Part shown: one piece after another, positions 49,616 through 59,258 of the stretch
Layout: the number at the start of each line of letters is the position of its first letter
Position numbering within the stretch: position 1 is the stretch's first letter
NCBI RefSeq assembly: GCF_004791585.1
Contig: NZ_SRUU01000003.1
Location: 124,690-188,689, forward strand
DNA: 64,000 nucleotides
Source: Mesorhizobium sp. M1C.F.Ca.ET.210.01.1.1
Lineage (GTDB): Bacteria; Pseudomonadota; Alphaproteobacteria; Rhizobiales; Rhizobiaceae
Direction of reading: 5' to 3'
The notes under the pieces: model-generated
Told to the model about the DNA's origin: nothing
Databases searched by the model: none
The model's input: only the letters and a program-made list of their open reading frames with translations
Program-made: the position numbers and the translations under genes

Positions 49616-50017
49616 TCAACAAGTCGCATAAGATAGATTATGGAACTGAAAGAGCGAGGCGAAGACCGGAAATTCCGGGTTTCTGGCCGGCAACGGCGCA
49701 ACGGTCCGCCGCCAGTCGATCCCTTCGACGAGCAAGGCCAACTGGGCCGGTGTCAGCTGAAGCCGACCCGCCACGATCGGCGGCCAGACGAACTTTCCCT
49801 GCTCCAAGCGCTTGGCGAACAGGCACAGCCCGCTTCCGTCCCAAGCCAGGATCTTCAAAATGTCGCCGCGCTTGCCCCGGAACACAAACAGCGCCCCCGA
49901 GAAGGGATCGGCGGCCAGCACGTTCTGGACCTGGGCGGCCAAGCCATCCATCCCTTTGCGCATATCGCATGGCTGCGTCGCCAGATAGACCCGCACCCCA
50001 GACCCGGGCGCGATCAT
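49616..50017 (-). CDS. tnpB: IS66 family accessory protein TnpB (altered C-terminus)
   Basis: A 133-residue ORF with the typical IS66 Orf2 sequence: VRVYLATQPCDMRKGMDGLAAQV, PFSGALFVFRGKRGDILKILAWDGSGLCLFAKRLEQGKF and LALLVEGIDW. After GIDWRR the usual short ending is replaced by about 25 residues probably read from non-IS DNA. The start overlaps the tnpA stop (ATGA). No tnpC transposase follows. Confidence 0.85.
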   Translation of the reverse strand: MIAPGSGVRVYLATQPCDMRKGMDGLAAQVQNVLAADPFSGALFVFRGKRGDILKILAWDGSGLCLFAKRLEQGKFVWPPIVAGRLQLTPAQLALLVEGIDWRRTVAPLPARNPEFPVFASLFQFHNLSYATC

Positions 50018-50427
50018 GCCACCGCCTTCAGAGCCGACAGCACCCGCCGCAGTGCCGCCTCGCTGACCTCGGCGTCCACCCGCACGCGCACGCCGCCGAC
50101 CAGGACGATCTCGATCACACCGCGCTGTTCCGCCCCAACCGCCGCGGCTGGTGAGGCGGCCGGCACGCTGCTGATGACCTCGACCGGGATCAATTCCAGC
50201 GGCGATGCCGCCGACGCCGGCGGGCGCATCTGCCGGCGCCACGTGAACAACAGGTTCGCATTGATGTCGTGCCGCCGCGCCACCAGCGACACCGACGCGC
50301 CAGGCTCACAGCTCTCGGCCACCAGCCGCTGTTTCTCTTCGAGGGTGTATGACTTGCGCCGGCGGGCGCGCGCCGTCTCGCCACGAAAATCTTGGCCAGC
50401 CACTCCATCCGTCGCGATCGTGTCCAT
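50014..50427 (-). CDS. tnpA: IS66 family accessory protein TnpA
   Basis: A 137-residue protein with an HTH (SYTLEEKQRLVAESCEPGASVSLVARRHDINANLLFTWRRQ) and a variable C-terminal region, the usual Orf1 of IS66-type elements. The ATG at 50427 begins the protein, and the stop overlaps tnpB. It is complete as far as can be judged. Confidence 0.85.
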   Translation of the reverse strand: MDTIATDGVAGQDFRGETARARRRKSYTLEEKQRLVAESCEPGASVSLVARRHDINANLLFTWRRQMRPPASAASPLELIPVEVISSVPAASPAAAVGAEQRGVIEIVLVGGVRVRVDAEVSEAALRRVLSALKAVA

Positions 50428-50524
50428 TAAGCCCCGCTCGTGGACACTATCCTCAGCGTCCGGAGCCCGACTGCTATCCGATCCGAGCCCCGCCACGGAA
50501 GACGGTCGTCACCGGTCGCTTACA

Positions 50525-50707
50525 ATTGATCAGCCATGCTTCGCATCGTTTTTTGCCCGCGACATCGAACGTACGGCTGACGTCTGCCGTCTGCTTGGAT
50601 TCGAGTTCGTCCAGGAACAGCATGGCTCCGGACCGAAGCACCTGGCTGCCATCAACTTAGGAATGGTTCTCGAGATCTATCCCGGCGATGATGCCGTCTC
50701 ACCGTAA
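50525..50707 (+). pseudogene. VOC family protein fragment at the IS66 edge
   Basis: Immediately outside the IS terminus the plus strand encodes IDQPCFASFFARDIERTADV and ends in LEIYPGDDAVSP and a stop, 60 residues. This is the first half of a glyoxalase-like unit with no start codon (ATT at the junction) and no second half. The insertion seems to have removed its start, and the 3' part is lost or never matched. Confidence 0.55.
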
Positions 50708-50780
50708 CCGTCCGGCGAAGGCCACAGGTTAGGCAGCCTGATTTGGCGGGGACTTCGATGACTGCCAGTGCTAGTTCAAA

Positions 50781-51629
50781 TTAAACGGTTACAACGCCCT
50801 CGATACACGTCGTCACGTCGCCGCCGATCCAAACCTGGTTCTCGACCTGCTCCACATGAACACGTCCTTTCCTTCCAAGGACGGTACCCTGGCTGGCAAT
50901 GTACGACGAGGGCGCGATGCCATTTCCTATCAACCATTGCGCGATGCCAGCGTTTAGGCTGCCGGTTACAGGATCTTCAAAACCGGCCGCGGAAAAGGCA
51001 CGCACCTCGAAATCCGCATCCCGCCCATCCTTCATAGGATCCCAGGGAGCAACGACACCGACCCGCAATCCGGACAGCACGGCAAAATCCGGGCGCAGCG
51101 CCAAGACGTCAGCCCTGGAGCGTAGCAGGACAGCAAGCCAACCTGGGCCATTGTCCACCCAGTTGGCGTCGACGATGACATCAGAGGTCAATCGCAGACC
51201 TTCGATGGCTCGCGTCAGTGTGTCGAGTTCCACTGGGCCCGAGCGGCGTAGCTCGGGAGCTTCGAAAGATAGCCTCTCATTGTCACGCCGAATGCGGATA
51301 AGTCCTGCATTGCACTCTTGGATAATGTCACCACTCTTTGGCCGCCCACCGGAAGACAGCCAGACGTGGCAACTCCCTAAGGTAGGGTGGCCCGCGAAGG
51401 GCAATTCAGAAACAGGCGTAAAGATGCGAACGCGGTAGTCAGCATCCGCCGACTTCGGCTGTAGAAGGAAGGTCGTTTCGCTGAGGTTCGTCCAACTCGC
51501 GAAAGCAGCCATCTCAGACGCGGTCAAGGTATCTGCTCCGATGACAACCGCCAACGGGTTACCTAGCAAAGCTCTGGAAGAGAAAACATCGACCTGCTGG
51601 AATGAAAATTTTGTTGTTCCGTGTCTCAC
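50781..51629 (-). CDS. PhzF family isomerase/epimerase
   Basis: A 282-residue protein with the two-domain diaminopimelate-epimerase-like fold of PhzF: VDVFSSRALLGNPLAVV, the catalytic glutamate in NLSETTFLL, PFAGHPTLGSCHVW and EDPVTGSLNAGIAQWL. Members isomerise varied substrates; phenazine synthesis is not implied, as no phz genes are present. GC content is slightly lower than that of the neighbours and it borders the decayed accessory region. Confidence 0.88.
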   Translation of the reverse strand: MRHGTTKFSFQQVDVFSSRALLGNPLAVVIGADTLTASEMAAFASWTNLSETTFLLQPKSADADYRVRIFTPVSELPFAGHPTLGSCHVWLSSGGRPKSGDIIQECNAGLIRIRRDNERLSFEAPELRRSGPVELDTLTRAIEGLRLTSDVIVDANWVDNGPGWLAVLLRSRADVLALRPDFAVLSGLRVGVVAPWDPMKDGRDADFEVRAFSAAGFEDPVTGSLNAGIAQWLIGNGIAPSSYIASQGTVLGRKGRVHVEQVENQVWIGGDVTTCIEGVVTV

Positions 51630-51692
51630 CGTAACAATCCTGGCGTTCTGAGTTTACGCGGCCTTTCCGCATTTGACGCAATTGTGGGCCCA

Positions 51693-52511
51693 TCATCCTG
51701 ATTCAACAGGGATTTCAATCACCATCCCATCATAGGCCGGCACCACGTGGTCAGGCGTCTCGGCCATCACGACCGCGTAGTCCAGCGGCACGTGCATATG
51801 CGTCAGTACGGCGTTTTTAGGCGCAAGCTTCTCGATCCAGCCCAGAGCCTGGCCGAGCGACAGATGGCTGGGATGGGTGTTGTACTGCAGCGCGTCGATG
51901 ACCAGTGTGTCCAGGCCGCGCAAGCGCTCCGCCGTAGCGGTCGGGAAGTCACTGATATCAGGGCAATAGGCGAGGCCGCCGATGCGGAATCCGAGCGAGA
52001 CGATGTCGCCGTGGATCTGCGGCAGCGGCTCAAGGGTGAGGGGACCCCCCTCGCCTTCGATCACCACCGGTCTGGCGTGGTCGATCAGATGCGGCCTGAC
52101 GATCGGCGGATAGGAGCTGCCGGGCGGTGTTTCGAAGCAATAGCCGAAAGCCTGGCGCAGCCGCCGCATGGTCGGCTCGTCGGCATGGATGCCGATGCGG
52201 TGGCGCTGTTCGTGCACATAGCCGCGCAGGTCGTCGATGCCGTGGATGTGGTCGGCATGCGGATGGGTATAGACCACAGCGTCGATGCGCCTGACCGAGG
52301 CGAGCAGCATCTGCTCGCGGAAATCCGGCCCGGTGTCGATGACGACCGTCGTGCGGGCGCCATTAGCGGTGATCCGCTCCACCAGGGCCGCCGTGCGCAT
52401 ACGGCGGTTCTTGGGATTAGTCGGATCGCACTTGCCCCAGTCGCCTGTGATGCGCGGCGTCCCGGGCGACGAGCCGCAGCCGAGAATGGTAAGGCGCAGC
52501 CGGGCGCTCAT
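51693..52511 (-). CDS. MBL fold metallo-hydrolase (PhnP-like)
   Basis: A 272-residue metallo-beta-lactamase-fold phosphodiesterase-like protein. It starts LRLTILGCGSSPGTPRITGDWGKCDP and has the dinuclear-metal motif HPHADHIHGIDD and a conserved C-terminal THMHVPLDY. The family is related to PhnP cyclic phosphodiesterases. It lies downstream of tatD on the same strand (3-base gap), last in the metG block. Confidence 0.86.
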   Translation of the reverse strand: MSARLRLTILGCGSSPGTPRITGDWGKCDPTNPKNRRMRTAALVERITANGARTTVVIDTGPDFREQMLLASVRRIDAVVYTHPHADHIHGIDDLRGYVHEQRHRIGIHADEPTMRRLRQAFGYCFETPPGSSYPPIVRPHLIDHARPVVIEGEGGPLTLEPLPQIHGDIVSLGFRIGGLAYCPDISDFPTATAERLRGLDTLVIDALQYNTHPSHLSLGQALGWIEKLAPKNAVLTHMHVPLDYAVVMAETPDHVVPAYDGMVIEIPVESG

Positions 52512-52514
52512 GTC

Positions 52515-53303
52515 TCAGCCTGCCGCCGGTCGCGGCATCTTGGTGAACAGCCGGAAGACGTTCTCGCTGGTGATGTCGGCGATCTCCGTCTCGCTGACGC
52601 CGATGGTATCGGCCAGCACCCTTGCCGTGTTCACGACATAGGCCGGCTCGTTGCGCTTGCCGCGGAATGGGATCGGCGCAAGGTAAGGCGCGTCGGTCTC
52701 GACCAGCAATCGATCGCGTGGGATGTCGGCGGCGATGGCGCGCAAGTCGGTCGAGTTCTTGAAGGTCAGGATGCCAGAGAACGAGACATAGCCGCCCAGC
52801 GCCACGCCGACTTCCGCCAGCCGGCGCCCGGACGAAAAGCAGTGCAGAATAAAGGGGAAGGCGCCCTTCCCTGTTTCGTCCTCGAGGATCGCGGCCATGT
52901 CGCCGTCGGCGTCGCGCGAATGGATGACCAGCGGCAGGCCGGTCCGGCGCGCGGCCGCGATGTGGGTGCGGAAGCCTTCAGCCTGCGCCTCGCGCGGCGC
53001 GTGGTCATAGAAATAGTCGAGCCCGGCTTCGCCGATCGCCACAACTTTGGGATGGTCGGACAGCCGCACCAGCTCGTCGGCGGTCACATCGAGCTCTTCC
53101 GCCGCATTGTGCGGATGGGTGCCGACGGAGCAATAGACTTCATTGAAAGTTTCAGCGATTTCAAGGATTTGTTGAAAACGCTTCACACGCGTCGAGATCG
53201 TAACCATACGACCGATTCCAGCCGCCAGGGCGCGGGCGACTATTGTCCCCCGCTCCTCGGCGAAGTCCGGAAAGTCGAGATGGCAATGGCTGTCGATGAG
53301 CAT
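52515..53303 (-). CDS. TatD family metal-dependent hydrolase (DNase)
   Basis: A 262-residue TIM-barrel hydrolase: metal-binding DSHCHLDFP at the N-terminus, VGTHPHNA, GEAGLDYFYD, HSRDAD, LHCFSSG and VETDAPYLAP. TatD enzymes are 3'-5' exonucleases of DNA repair and quality control. The ATG at 53303 shares one base with the metG stop, so the two genes are coupled; the longer open frame into metG is not used. Confidence 0.92.
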   Translation of the reverse strand: MLIDSHCHLDFPDFAEERGTIVARALAAGIGRMVTISTRVKRFQQILEIAETFNEVYCSVGTHPHNAAEELDVTADELVRLSDHPKVVAIGEAGLDYFYDHAPREAQAEGFRTHIAAARRTGLPLVIHSRDADGDMAAILEDETGKGAFPFILHCFSSGRRLAEVGVALGGYVSFSGILTFKNSTDLRAIAADIPRDRLLVETDAPYLAPIPFRGKRNEPAYVVNTARVLADTIGVSETEIADITSENVFRLFTKMPRPAAG

Positions 53304-54850
53304 CAGGCTTTTGTGTCCTGCTCGACATAACGCGGGAACACGCCCTCGGGCGCCGGCAGAGCTGTGCCGGACACCAGCGCATGGTCTGCATGGACATGCG
53401 CGAAAGCGCGCTTGTCGGCAGGCACGGCCAGGAGGTCGAGCAGCTTCGCTGCCGACCCCGGAATGAAGGGCTGGCAAAGCACGGTCACCCGCCGGACGAC
53501 CTCGGCCGTCGCCCACAGCACCGTCTCCATGCGCTCCGGATCGGTCTTGCGCAGCGCCCAAGGCGCCTGGGAGGCGAAGTAGCGGTCGGCTTCGGCCACC
53601 ACTCCGAAGATCGCCGCCAGGGCCAGATGGATGCCCTGCTCCGCCATTGCCCTGCGCGCCACGGCAAGCGCTTCAATCGCCTGGTCGAGGATCGCGGTAT
53701 CGGCCTCCGTCAGCTCGCTGCGCTTCGGCACGGCCCCACCGCAGTTCTTGGCGATCATCGACAGCGAGCGCTGCGCCAGATTGCCGAGGCCGTTGGCGAG
53801 ATCGGCATTGGTGCGGTTGACTATCGCTTCGTGGCTGTAGCTGCCGTCTTGGCCGAACGGCACCTCGCGCAGGAAGAAATAGCGCACCTGGTCGAGGCCG
53901 TAATGCTCGATCATGGTGAACGGATCGACGACGTTGCCGACCGATTTCGACATCTTCTCGCCGCGGTTGAACAGGAAGCCGTGGGCGAAGACGCGCTTCG
54001 GCAATTCGATGCCGGCCGACATCAGGAAGGCCGGCCAATAGACCGCATGGAAACGCACGATGTCCTTGCCTATGATATGCGTGGCCGGCCAGTAGCGCCA
54101 TTGCTCCGACTTGGTGTCAGGATAACCGGCGGCGGTGATGTAGTTGGTCAAGGCATCGACCCAGACATACATCACATGCTTGTCGTCGCCCGGCACCGGG
54201 ACGCCCCATTTGAACGTGGTGCGCGAGATCGACAGATCCTTCAAGCCGGACTTGACGAAGCTGATCACCTCGTTGCGTCGCTCGGCCGGACCGACGAAGT
54301 CGGGCTGGCTCTCATAAAGCGCCAGCAATTTGTCCTGATAGGCGGACAGCCGGAAGAAATAGCTTTCCTCCTCGTTCCATTCGACCGGCGAACCTAGCGG
54401 CTCGCGGCGCACGCCGTCGTCGCCGAGCGTGGTTTCGCTCTCGTCGAAATAGGCTTCCTGGCGGACCGAATACCAGCCGCTATACCGATCAAGATAGATG
54501 TCGCCATTGGCGGCCATCGCCTTCCAGATCGCCTGGCAGGATGCGTAGTGGCGCTGTTCGGTGGTGCGGATGAATTCATCGTTCGAGCCGCCAACTGTCT
54601 CGGTCATCGAACGGAAGATTGCCGAATTGCGGTCGGCAAGCGCGATCGGCGCGATGCCCTCCTTCTCGGCCGTCTGCTGCATCTTGAGGCCATGCTCGTC
54701 GGTGCCGGTGAGGAAGAACACATCCTTGCCGTCCAGACGCTGGAAGCGAGCCAGCGCGTCGCTGGCGATCACGGTATAGGCGTGGCCGATATGCGGCTTG
54801 CCATTCGGATAGAAAATCGGCGTCGTCAGATAGAATTTTTCGCGTGACAT
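53303..54850 (-). CDS. metG: Methionyl-tRNA synthetase
   Basis: A 515-residue class I synthetase: HIGH-like [17 protein letters not shown] as [14 protein letters not shown], and an alpha-helical anticodon-binding domain towards the C-terminus. It is the short form without the tRNA-binding dimerisation domain, and the zinc-knuckle cysteines are absent, as in the alphaproteobacterial MetG2 type. It lies between holB and tatD in the conserved block. Confidence 0.96.
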   Translation of the reverse strand: MSREKFYLTTPIFYPNGKPHIGHAYTVIASDALARFQRLDGKDVFFLTGTDEHGLKMQQTAEKEGIAPIALADRNSAIFRSMTETVGGSNDEFIRTTEQRHYASCQAIWKAMAANGDIYLDRYSGWYSVRQEAYFDESETTLGDDGVRREPLGSPVEWNEEESYFFRLSAYQDKLLALYESQPDFVGPAERRNEVISFVKSGLKDLSISRTTFKWGVPVPGDDKHVMYVWVDALTNYITAAGYPDTKSEQWRYWPATHIIGKDIVRFHAVYWPAFLMSAGIELPKRVFAHGFLFNRGEKMSKSVGNVVDPFTMIEHYGLDQVRYFFLREVPFGQDGSYSHEAIVNRTNADLANGLGNLAQRSLSMIAKNCGGAVPKRSELTEADTAILDQAIEALAVARRAMAEQGIHLALAAIFGVVAEADRYFASQAPWALRKTDPERMETVLWATAEVVRRVTVLCQPFIPGSAAKLLDLLAVPADKRAFAHVHADHALVSGTALPAPEGVFPRYVEQDTKA

Positions 54851-54932
54851 GAATGAACCGTCATGAATGTCTGAATGTGAGTTGTGGCGGTGGATAAACT
54901 ATCGGCATGGCGATTGCCATCCCGCAGGGCCG

Positions 54933-55988
54933 TCACATTCGCATCACAGAATTCAGGCGGTCGATCATGGTCAGGGCGTGCTGCTTCTTGTCGAGATTGT
55001 AGGTCTCGGCCTCAGATATCGTGTTCAGGGCCTCGTGCCAAGCCTCGGACAGCGTTTTGGCCCGGGCGAGGTCGCCGCCCAAAGCAGCTTCGCTGGCCGC
55101 CGCCGACAGAAGGTCGAGCGCGCGGCGATTGAAGATATCGAACTGGATCGCCTGGTCGCGGCCGGCGACCGCCTCGGCAAGGCGGTGGGCGCCGGCAATG
55201 TCGGGCTTGCGCGCCGCCACCAGCGCATCGAGGGCGCCGGCGATCTCCAGCCCGCCATATTGGGTAAGCAGGATCGCGTTTCGGGCGCTGCCCCCTGCCC
55301 GCTCGGCCAGTGCCGCGCGCGCCGCGGGATCCTCCGGCGGGGGCGGCTCGATGCCTCCCAGCACCGCCATCAGTTCGTCCGGCGCAAGAGGCGTCAGCCG
55401 CACCATCTGGCAACGCGAGCGGATGGTCGGCAAAAGGCTGCCCGGCGCATGGACGATCAGGATGAAAAGCGTACGCGCCGGCGGCTCCTCCAGATTCTTG
55501 AGCAAGGCGTTGGCGGCATTGGTGTTCATGTCGTCGGCGGGATCGACAATGACGACGCGGTAGCTGCCGTCATGCGAAGTCATCGACAGGAAGCGGCTGA
55601 CCTTGCGGATTTCGTCGACGGTAAGCACCGTCTTGAAACTCTTGGTCTTGTCGTTGGCCGGACGCGTGAGATGCAGCACCGAAGGATGCGCGCCAGTGGC
55701 GATCTGGCGAAACAGCGACGACGCCGGATCGGGAACGGCGAGCGTTTCGGGCGCGGCCGCGAAATCGGGATATTTGAGAAGATGGTACGCCAGGTGGAAG
55801 GCAAGCGTTGCCTTACCGATGCCGAGCGGTCCTGCGAGAATCAGCGCATGCGGCAGCTTGCCGGAGCGGTAGGCCGCGGCAAGCATTCCAGCCGCCTGCG
55901 CATGGCCGATGAGCCGCGGCGTTTCCGATGGTTCGGGGACGCCGTCCAGCGTGTCGTGCTGTTCGGGAGCGATGCGTTCGAAGATCAT
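54933..55988 (-). CDS. holB: DNA polymerase III subunit delta prime
   Basis: A 351-residue clamp-loader subunit: AAA+ domain with [18 protein letters not shown] as the P-loop, [26 protein letters not shown] as Walker B/sensor region and RSRCQMVRL. It is used with DnaX and HolA to load the beta clamp. Its ATG overlaps the tmk stop (ATGA). Confidence 0.93.
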   Translation of the reverse strand: MIFERIAPEQHDTLDGVPEPSETPRLIGHAQAAGMLAAAYRSGKLPHALILAGPLGIGKATLAFHLAYHLLKYPDFAAAPETLAVPDPASSLFRQIATGAHPSVLHLTRPANDKTKSFKTVLTVDEIRKVSRFLSMTSHDGSYRVVIVDPADDMNTNAANALLKNLEEPPARTLFILIVHAPGSLLPTIRSRCQMVRLTPLAPDELMAVLGGIEPPPPEDPAARAALAERAGGSARNAILLTQYGGLEIAGALDALVAARKPDIAGAHRLAEAVAGRDQAIQFDIFNRRALDLLSAAASEAALGGDLARAKTLSEAWHEALNTISEAETYNLDKKQHALTMIDRLNSVMRM

Positions 55989-56659
55989 GCCGGCGCCGTC
56001 TGCTTCCTTTGCGCCGGCATCCGCTTCTCCAGCACCGCGAACACAGCCGCGGTGACGACATTTTCCACCGTTTCGGGATCGGCCGACGCGTCGATCACAA
56101 TGCAGCGATCCGGCTCCGCCTCGGCGATCGCCAGGTAGGCCTCGCGCCGGAGCTGGTGGATGGCTAAAGTCTCCTTCTCGAAACGGTCGGCGCTATCGCC
56201 GGCGCTGCGGCGGGCAGCCGCGCGCTTCAGCCCTTCGGCCGGGTCGATATCGAAGATCAGCGTCATGTCGGGAACCATGCCGTTGATGGCGACCGCCTCC
56301 AGCGCTTCCATGAAATCCGGGTCGAGCCCGCCGGTAACGCCCTGATAGACACGGGAAGAATCGATGAACCGGTCGCAGAGCACGATCGTGCCGCGTTCGA
56401 CGGCCGGCCGGATCACCTGCTCGACATGGTCGGAACGCGCGGCGGCGAAGAGAATCGCCTCCATCTTCGGGCCGAATGGCTCGGCAGCGCCCGACAAAAG
56501 CACATGTCTGACCGCTTCGGCGCCTGGCGAGCCGCCCGGCTCGCGCGTGACCAGAACTTCGTATTTCTTGGTGCGCATGCGTCGTGCCAGCCGCTCGATC
56601 TGCGTCGACTTGCCTGCTCCTTCGCCGCCTTCGAAGGTGATGAAAAATCCGCTCGCCAA
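55985..56659 (-). CDS. tmk: Thymidylate kinase
   Basis: A 224-residue kinase making dTDP from dTMP. It has the P-loop [12 protein letters not shown] near residue 9, the dTMP-binding [12 protein letters not shown] and a lid region. Translation is taken from TTG at 56659 (AAAGG 9 bases upstream), which gives the usual [12 protein letters not shown] start; the in-frame GTG at 56719 is less likely. Coupled to holB, as in many proteobacteria. Confidence 0.93.
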   Translation of the reverse strand: MASGFFITFEGGEGAGKSTQIERLARRMRTKKYEVLVTREPGGSPGAEAVRHVLLSGAAEPFGPKMEAILFAAARSDHVEQVIRPAVERGTIVLCDRFIDSSRVYQGVTGGLDPDFMEALEAVAINGMVPDMTLIFDIDPAEGLKRAAARRSAGDSADRFEKETLAIHQLRREAYLAIAEAEPDRCIVIDASADPETVENVVTAAVFAVLEKRMPAQRKQTAPA

Positions 56660-56731
56660 TCGAGAATGCCTTTGCCCGCGCTGGCCGCTGTCATAGCTCC
56701 CGTCCGGCAAAAGGTCCACGAGCCAGCCCGA

Positions 56732-57910
56732 TCACAAATGTTTCTGACGCAACCAGCCGACAGCCAGTTCCTTGGCCGCGTCAAGCGCGCGCTGCGGCAG
56801 CGTGCCCACCTTCACCGGCTCGGCGGCAAAAAGCGGCGTTCGCTGGCTGAGCGTGTCGCCTATCCAAACGCGCAGCTCCCCAACCGGTTGCCCCTCCTCC
56901 ACCGGCGCCGCCACCGGACCGTCATAGACAATCTTGGCGGTCAGCTTGTCGCGGTTGGCTATCGGCAGAAAGATGTCCACCGGCCCCTTGGCTTTCAAGG
57001 CCACGCCGGATTTGGCGCCGCCGAAGACTTGCGCTTCGCCGACAACTTCGTCCTTGGCGAAGATCTCCGTTTTTTGGAACGAGCGCGATCCCCAGTCGAG
57101 CAGCTTGCGCGCCTCCTCCGAGCGTTCGCGATCGCTGGCCAGGCCGCTCAGCGCAGCGATGACGCGGATGCCGTTATGACTGACCGTGCCGACGATGCCG
57201 AAACCGGCGGACTCGCTCGCTCCGGCCACGAAGCCGTCAGCACCGATGCCCATGGCCAGCAGCGGATTGCGGTTCCTCTGGGAGATCTTGTTCCAGGCGA
57301 ACTCCGGCTGGCCGTAATAGTGAAAGAACTCCGGATAGTCGCGCCAGATATGCAGCGCCAGCATCGTGAGCTCCCGCACCGTCGTCCGCTGGCCGTCTGC
57401 CGGCAGCCCGGTCGAGTTGACGAAGGTCGATGTCGGGAGGCCGATCTGGCGGGCGCGCTCCGTCATCTGCGCGGCGAAATTCGCCTCCGAGCCCGCCATG
57501 CCTTCGGCGAGAACGATGCAGCCGTCATTGGCGGCCTGCACCGTCACGCCCTGGATCAGGTCCTCGACACGGACCGCCGATTTGAGCTTGGCGAACATGG
57601 TCGAGGTCCCGGACGGCGCGCCGCCGGTGCGCCAGGCGTTTTCGCTGACCACGAACGTATCGTCGAGCGTGATCCGCTTCGACTTGATGGCGTTGAACAC
57701 CACTTCCATCGTCATCAGCTTGGCCATCGAGGCCGGCGGGATCGGCTTGTCGGCATCCTTGGCGAACAGTACCGTGCCGGTCTCGGCATCGATCATGAAG
57801 ACCTGCGCCGCCTTGGTCTCGAACAGCTGCGCGCTCGCCGGCACGGCACAAAGCAGCGTCAGCACCAATGCCAAAAGTCCGGCGAAAGGCTGAAGAGCGC
57901 GGAACTGCAT
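56732..57910 (-). CDS. D-alanyl-D-alanine carboxypeptidase-like protein with altered active site
   Basis: A 392-residue exported protein: a signal peptide (cleavage near residue 27, PASAQ), a penicillin-binding/peptidase S11 domain and a C-terminal PBP5-like beta domain. The SXXK motif is intact (SMAK). However, where family members have SGN the protein has AAN (in VTVQAANDGC), and where they have KTG it has VAG (in GIGADGFVAGASE). It may have lost carboxypeptidase activity or changed substrate. It lies between rlpA and tmk. Confidence 0.88.
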   Translation of the reverse strand: MQFRALQPFAGLLALVLTLLCAVPASAQLFETKAAQVFMIDAETGTVLFAKDADKPIPPASMAKLMTMEVVFNAIKSKRITLDDTFVVSENAWRTGGAPSGTSTMFAKLKSAVRVEDLIQGVTVQAANDGCIVLAEGMAGSEANFAAQMTERARQIGLPTSTFVNSTGLPADGQRTTVRELTMLALHIWRDYPEFFHYYGQPEFAWNKISQRNRNPLLAMGIGADGFVAGASESAGFGIVGTVSHNGIRVIAALSGLASDRERSEEARKLLDWGSRSFQKTEIFAKDEVVGEAQVFGGAKSGVALKAKGPVDIFLPIANRDKLTAKIVYDGPVAAPVEEGQPVGELRVWIGDTLSQRTPLFAAEPVKVGTLPQRALDAAKELAVGWLRQKHL

Positions 57911-57992
57911 GAAATATCGACCCGTTAGCCGGTTTGGCCCGCTCAAGCTATCAGGGTTTTTTCAGCCGGATCAACGGCGCGCGCGAAATTGA

Positions 57993-59258
57993 TCAGTTTC
58001 GCACAACCAATGCATCCGGCGCCCCGTGCGACCAGGCCGCCTGCAGCAGGTCGTCGATGCTGCCATGGCCATCCGGATAGACATTGACCGCGTACCAATC
58101 GTTGCCGTCGAGTTCGGTGCGCTGGATTTCGGTCCTGCCGAACGGCTCGAGAGCCGCCGCCACGCGCTTTGCCTGGGCGGCGTCGTCGAAGGAACCGGCG
58201 GCGACATAATCCGAGGCCGGCGCTTGATCTTGGCGGTTCGATTTCTTCCACGACTGCAGGATGTCGGCCGGCGACATGCCGCTGCTGTCGAGGGCAGCAA
58301 AGACGTCGGCGCGATTGACGCGCTCATCCGCGTAGGACAGCGAGGCCATCGCGAAAGGCGAGTTCGGCGGCAGCCGGTACTCCGGCCGCTCCGGCACGAT
58401 CGGCCCGAAATCGGGCAGCACGACATCGCTCGGGCCCGGCGCCTGCGCCGACATCGCCGGTTGCGCCGCCGGCTGCTCCGATAGGCCAGGCTGCGCGGCG
58501 AAGGCACCTCCCGAATTGGTAAGCTGTCCAGGGAACGGCACGGCGGGCGGAGGCGCGTCCGTCTGAACGCTGGGCGACGGACCGTTCATGGCCACCATCA
58601 CGCCGGTCGGCAGGCCGTCGGACGGGTCCGGGCGCCTGTTGCCGGGACGATAGGAGGCCATCAGAGACTGGTCGTCGTTGCCGTCGAGCGGCGCCCGGCC
58701 GACATATTCGACCTTCACCTTGGCGGTGCCGACCTTGCCATAGTCGAGCATCTGCGCAGCCCGCTCCGAGACGTCGATGATACGGCCCTCATGGTACGGG
58801 CCGCGGTCGTTGACGCGCACGATGATCGAGCTGCCGGTCTCGAGGTTGGTGACACGGGCATAGCTCGGCAAGGGCATGGTCGGATGCGCTGCCGTAAGTT
58901 GGGCCGTGTCATAGACTTCGCCATTGGCGGTCAGCCGGCCGTGGAAAGCATCGCCATACCAGGACGCCAGTCCTACCTTGGCGTATTTCTTGTCTTCCTT
59001 GGGATAGTACCACTTGCCGCGGACCTGGTAGGGCTTGCCGAGCTGGTCGCGGCCACCGCCGCGCCGCATGAAGGCAACGCGCGGGCTCGCCTTCACGCCG
59101 TACTCGGACTCGGCGAAATATTCCTTGGAGCGCGGCCGGTTGTCGATCATCGACTTCGGCTGCGGCGTGGAGGTGCAGGCGGCAAGCAACACCGCTGAGA
59201 TGGCGCACAGCCCGAAAGCGGAAGCGCGACGAAGACGCGGGCGCGCCGAGGTCTGCAT
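57993..59258 (-). CDS. rlpA: RlpA family septal lytic transglycosylase-like lipoprotein
   Basis: A 421-residue outer-membrane lipoprotein: lipobox LLAAC at about residue 28, a double-psi beta barrel (about 93-180: GLASWYGDAFHGRLTANGEVYD, AAHPTMPLPS and VNDRGPYHEGRIIDVS, which carries the catalytic Asp), an Ala/Pro-rich linker, and a C-terminal SPOR domain (about 345-421) that binds denuded septal glycan. It cleaves naked glycan strands during division. First gene of the rlpA-dac-tmk-holB-metG-tatD block. Confidence 0.92.
   Translation of the reverse strand: MQTSARPRLRRASAFGLCAISAVLLAACTSTPQPKSMIDNRPRSKEYFAESEYGVKASPRVAFMRRGGGRDQLGKPYQVRGKWYYPKEDKKYAKVGLASWYGDAFHGRLTANGEVYDTAQLTAAHPTMPLPSYARVTNLETGSSIIVRVNDRGPYHEGRIIDVSERAAQMLDYGKVGTAKVKVEYVGRAPLDGNDDQSLMASYRPGNRRPDPSDGLPTGVMVAMNGPSPSVQTDAPPPAVPFPGQLTNSGGAFAAQPGLSEQPAAQPAMSAQAPGPSDVVLPDFGPIVPERPEYRLPPNSPFAMASLSYADERVNRADVFAALDSSGMSPADILQSWKKSNRQDQAPASDYVAAGSFDDAAQAKRVAAALEPFGRTEIQRTELDGNDWYAVNVYPDGHGSIDDLLQAAWSHGAPDALVVRN

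Larger units (their letters stand above)
49616..50523 (-). mobile_element. IS66 family remnant (tnpA-tnpB, tnpC deleted)
   Basis: One terminus is intact: read on the minus strand from 50523 it begins GTAAGCGACCGGTGACG, as IS66 elements do, followed by tnpA and tnpB. The DDE transposase gene tnpC (usually about 1.5 kb) and the other terminal repeat are missing. The element stops inside or just after tnpB near 49650. It cannot transpose by itself. Confidence 0.78.

Noticed and set aside
50781..51629. PhzF as evidence of a phenazine cluster
   Set aside because: No other phz genes are present. PhzF-like proteins are widespread outside phenazine synthesis.
56426..57928. 500-residue open frame on the plus strand
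   Set aside because: Shadow of the D,D-carboxypeptidase-like gene and tmk, which are clearly coding on the minus strand.
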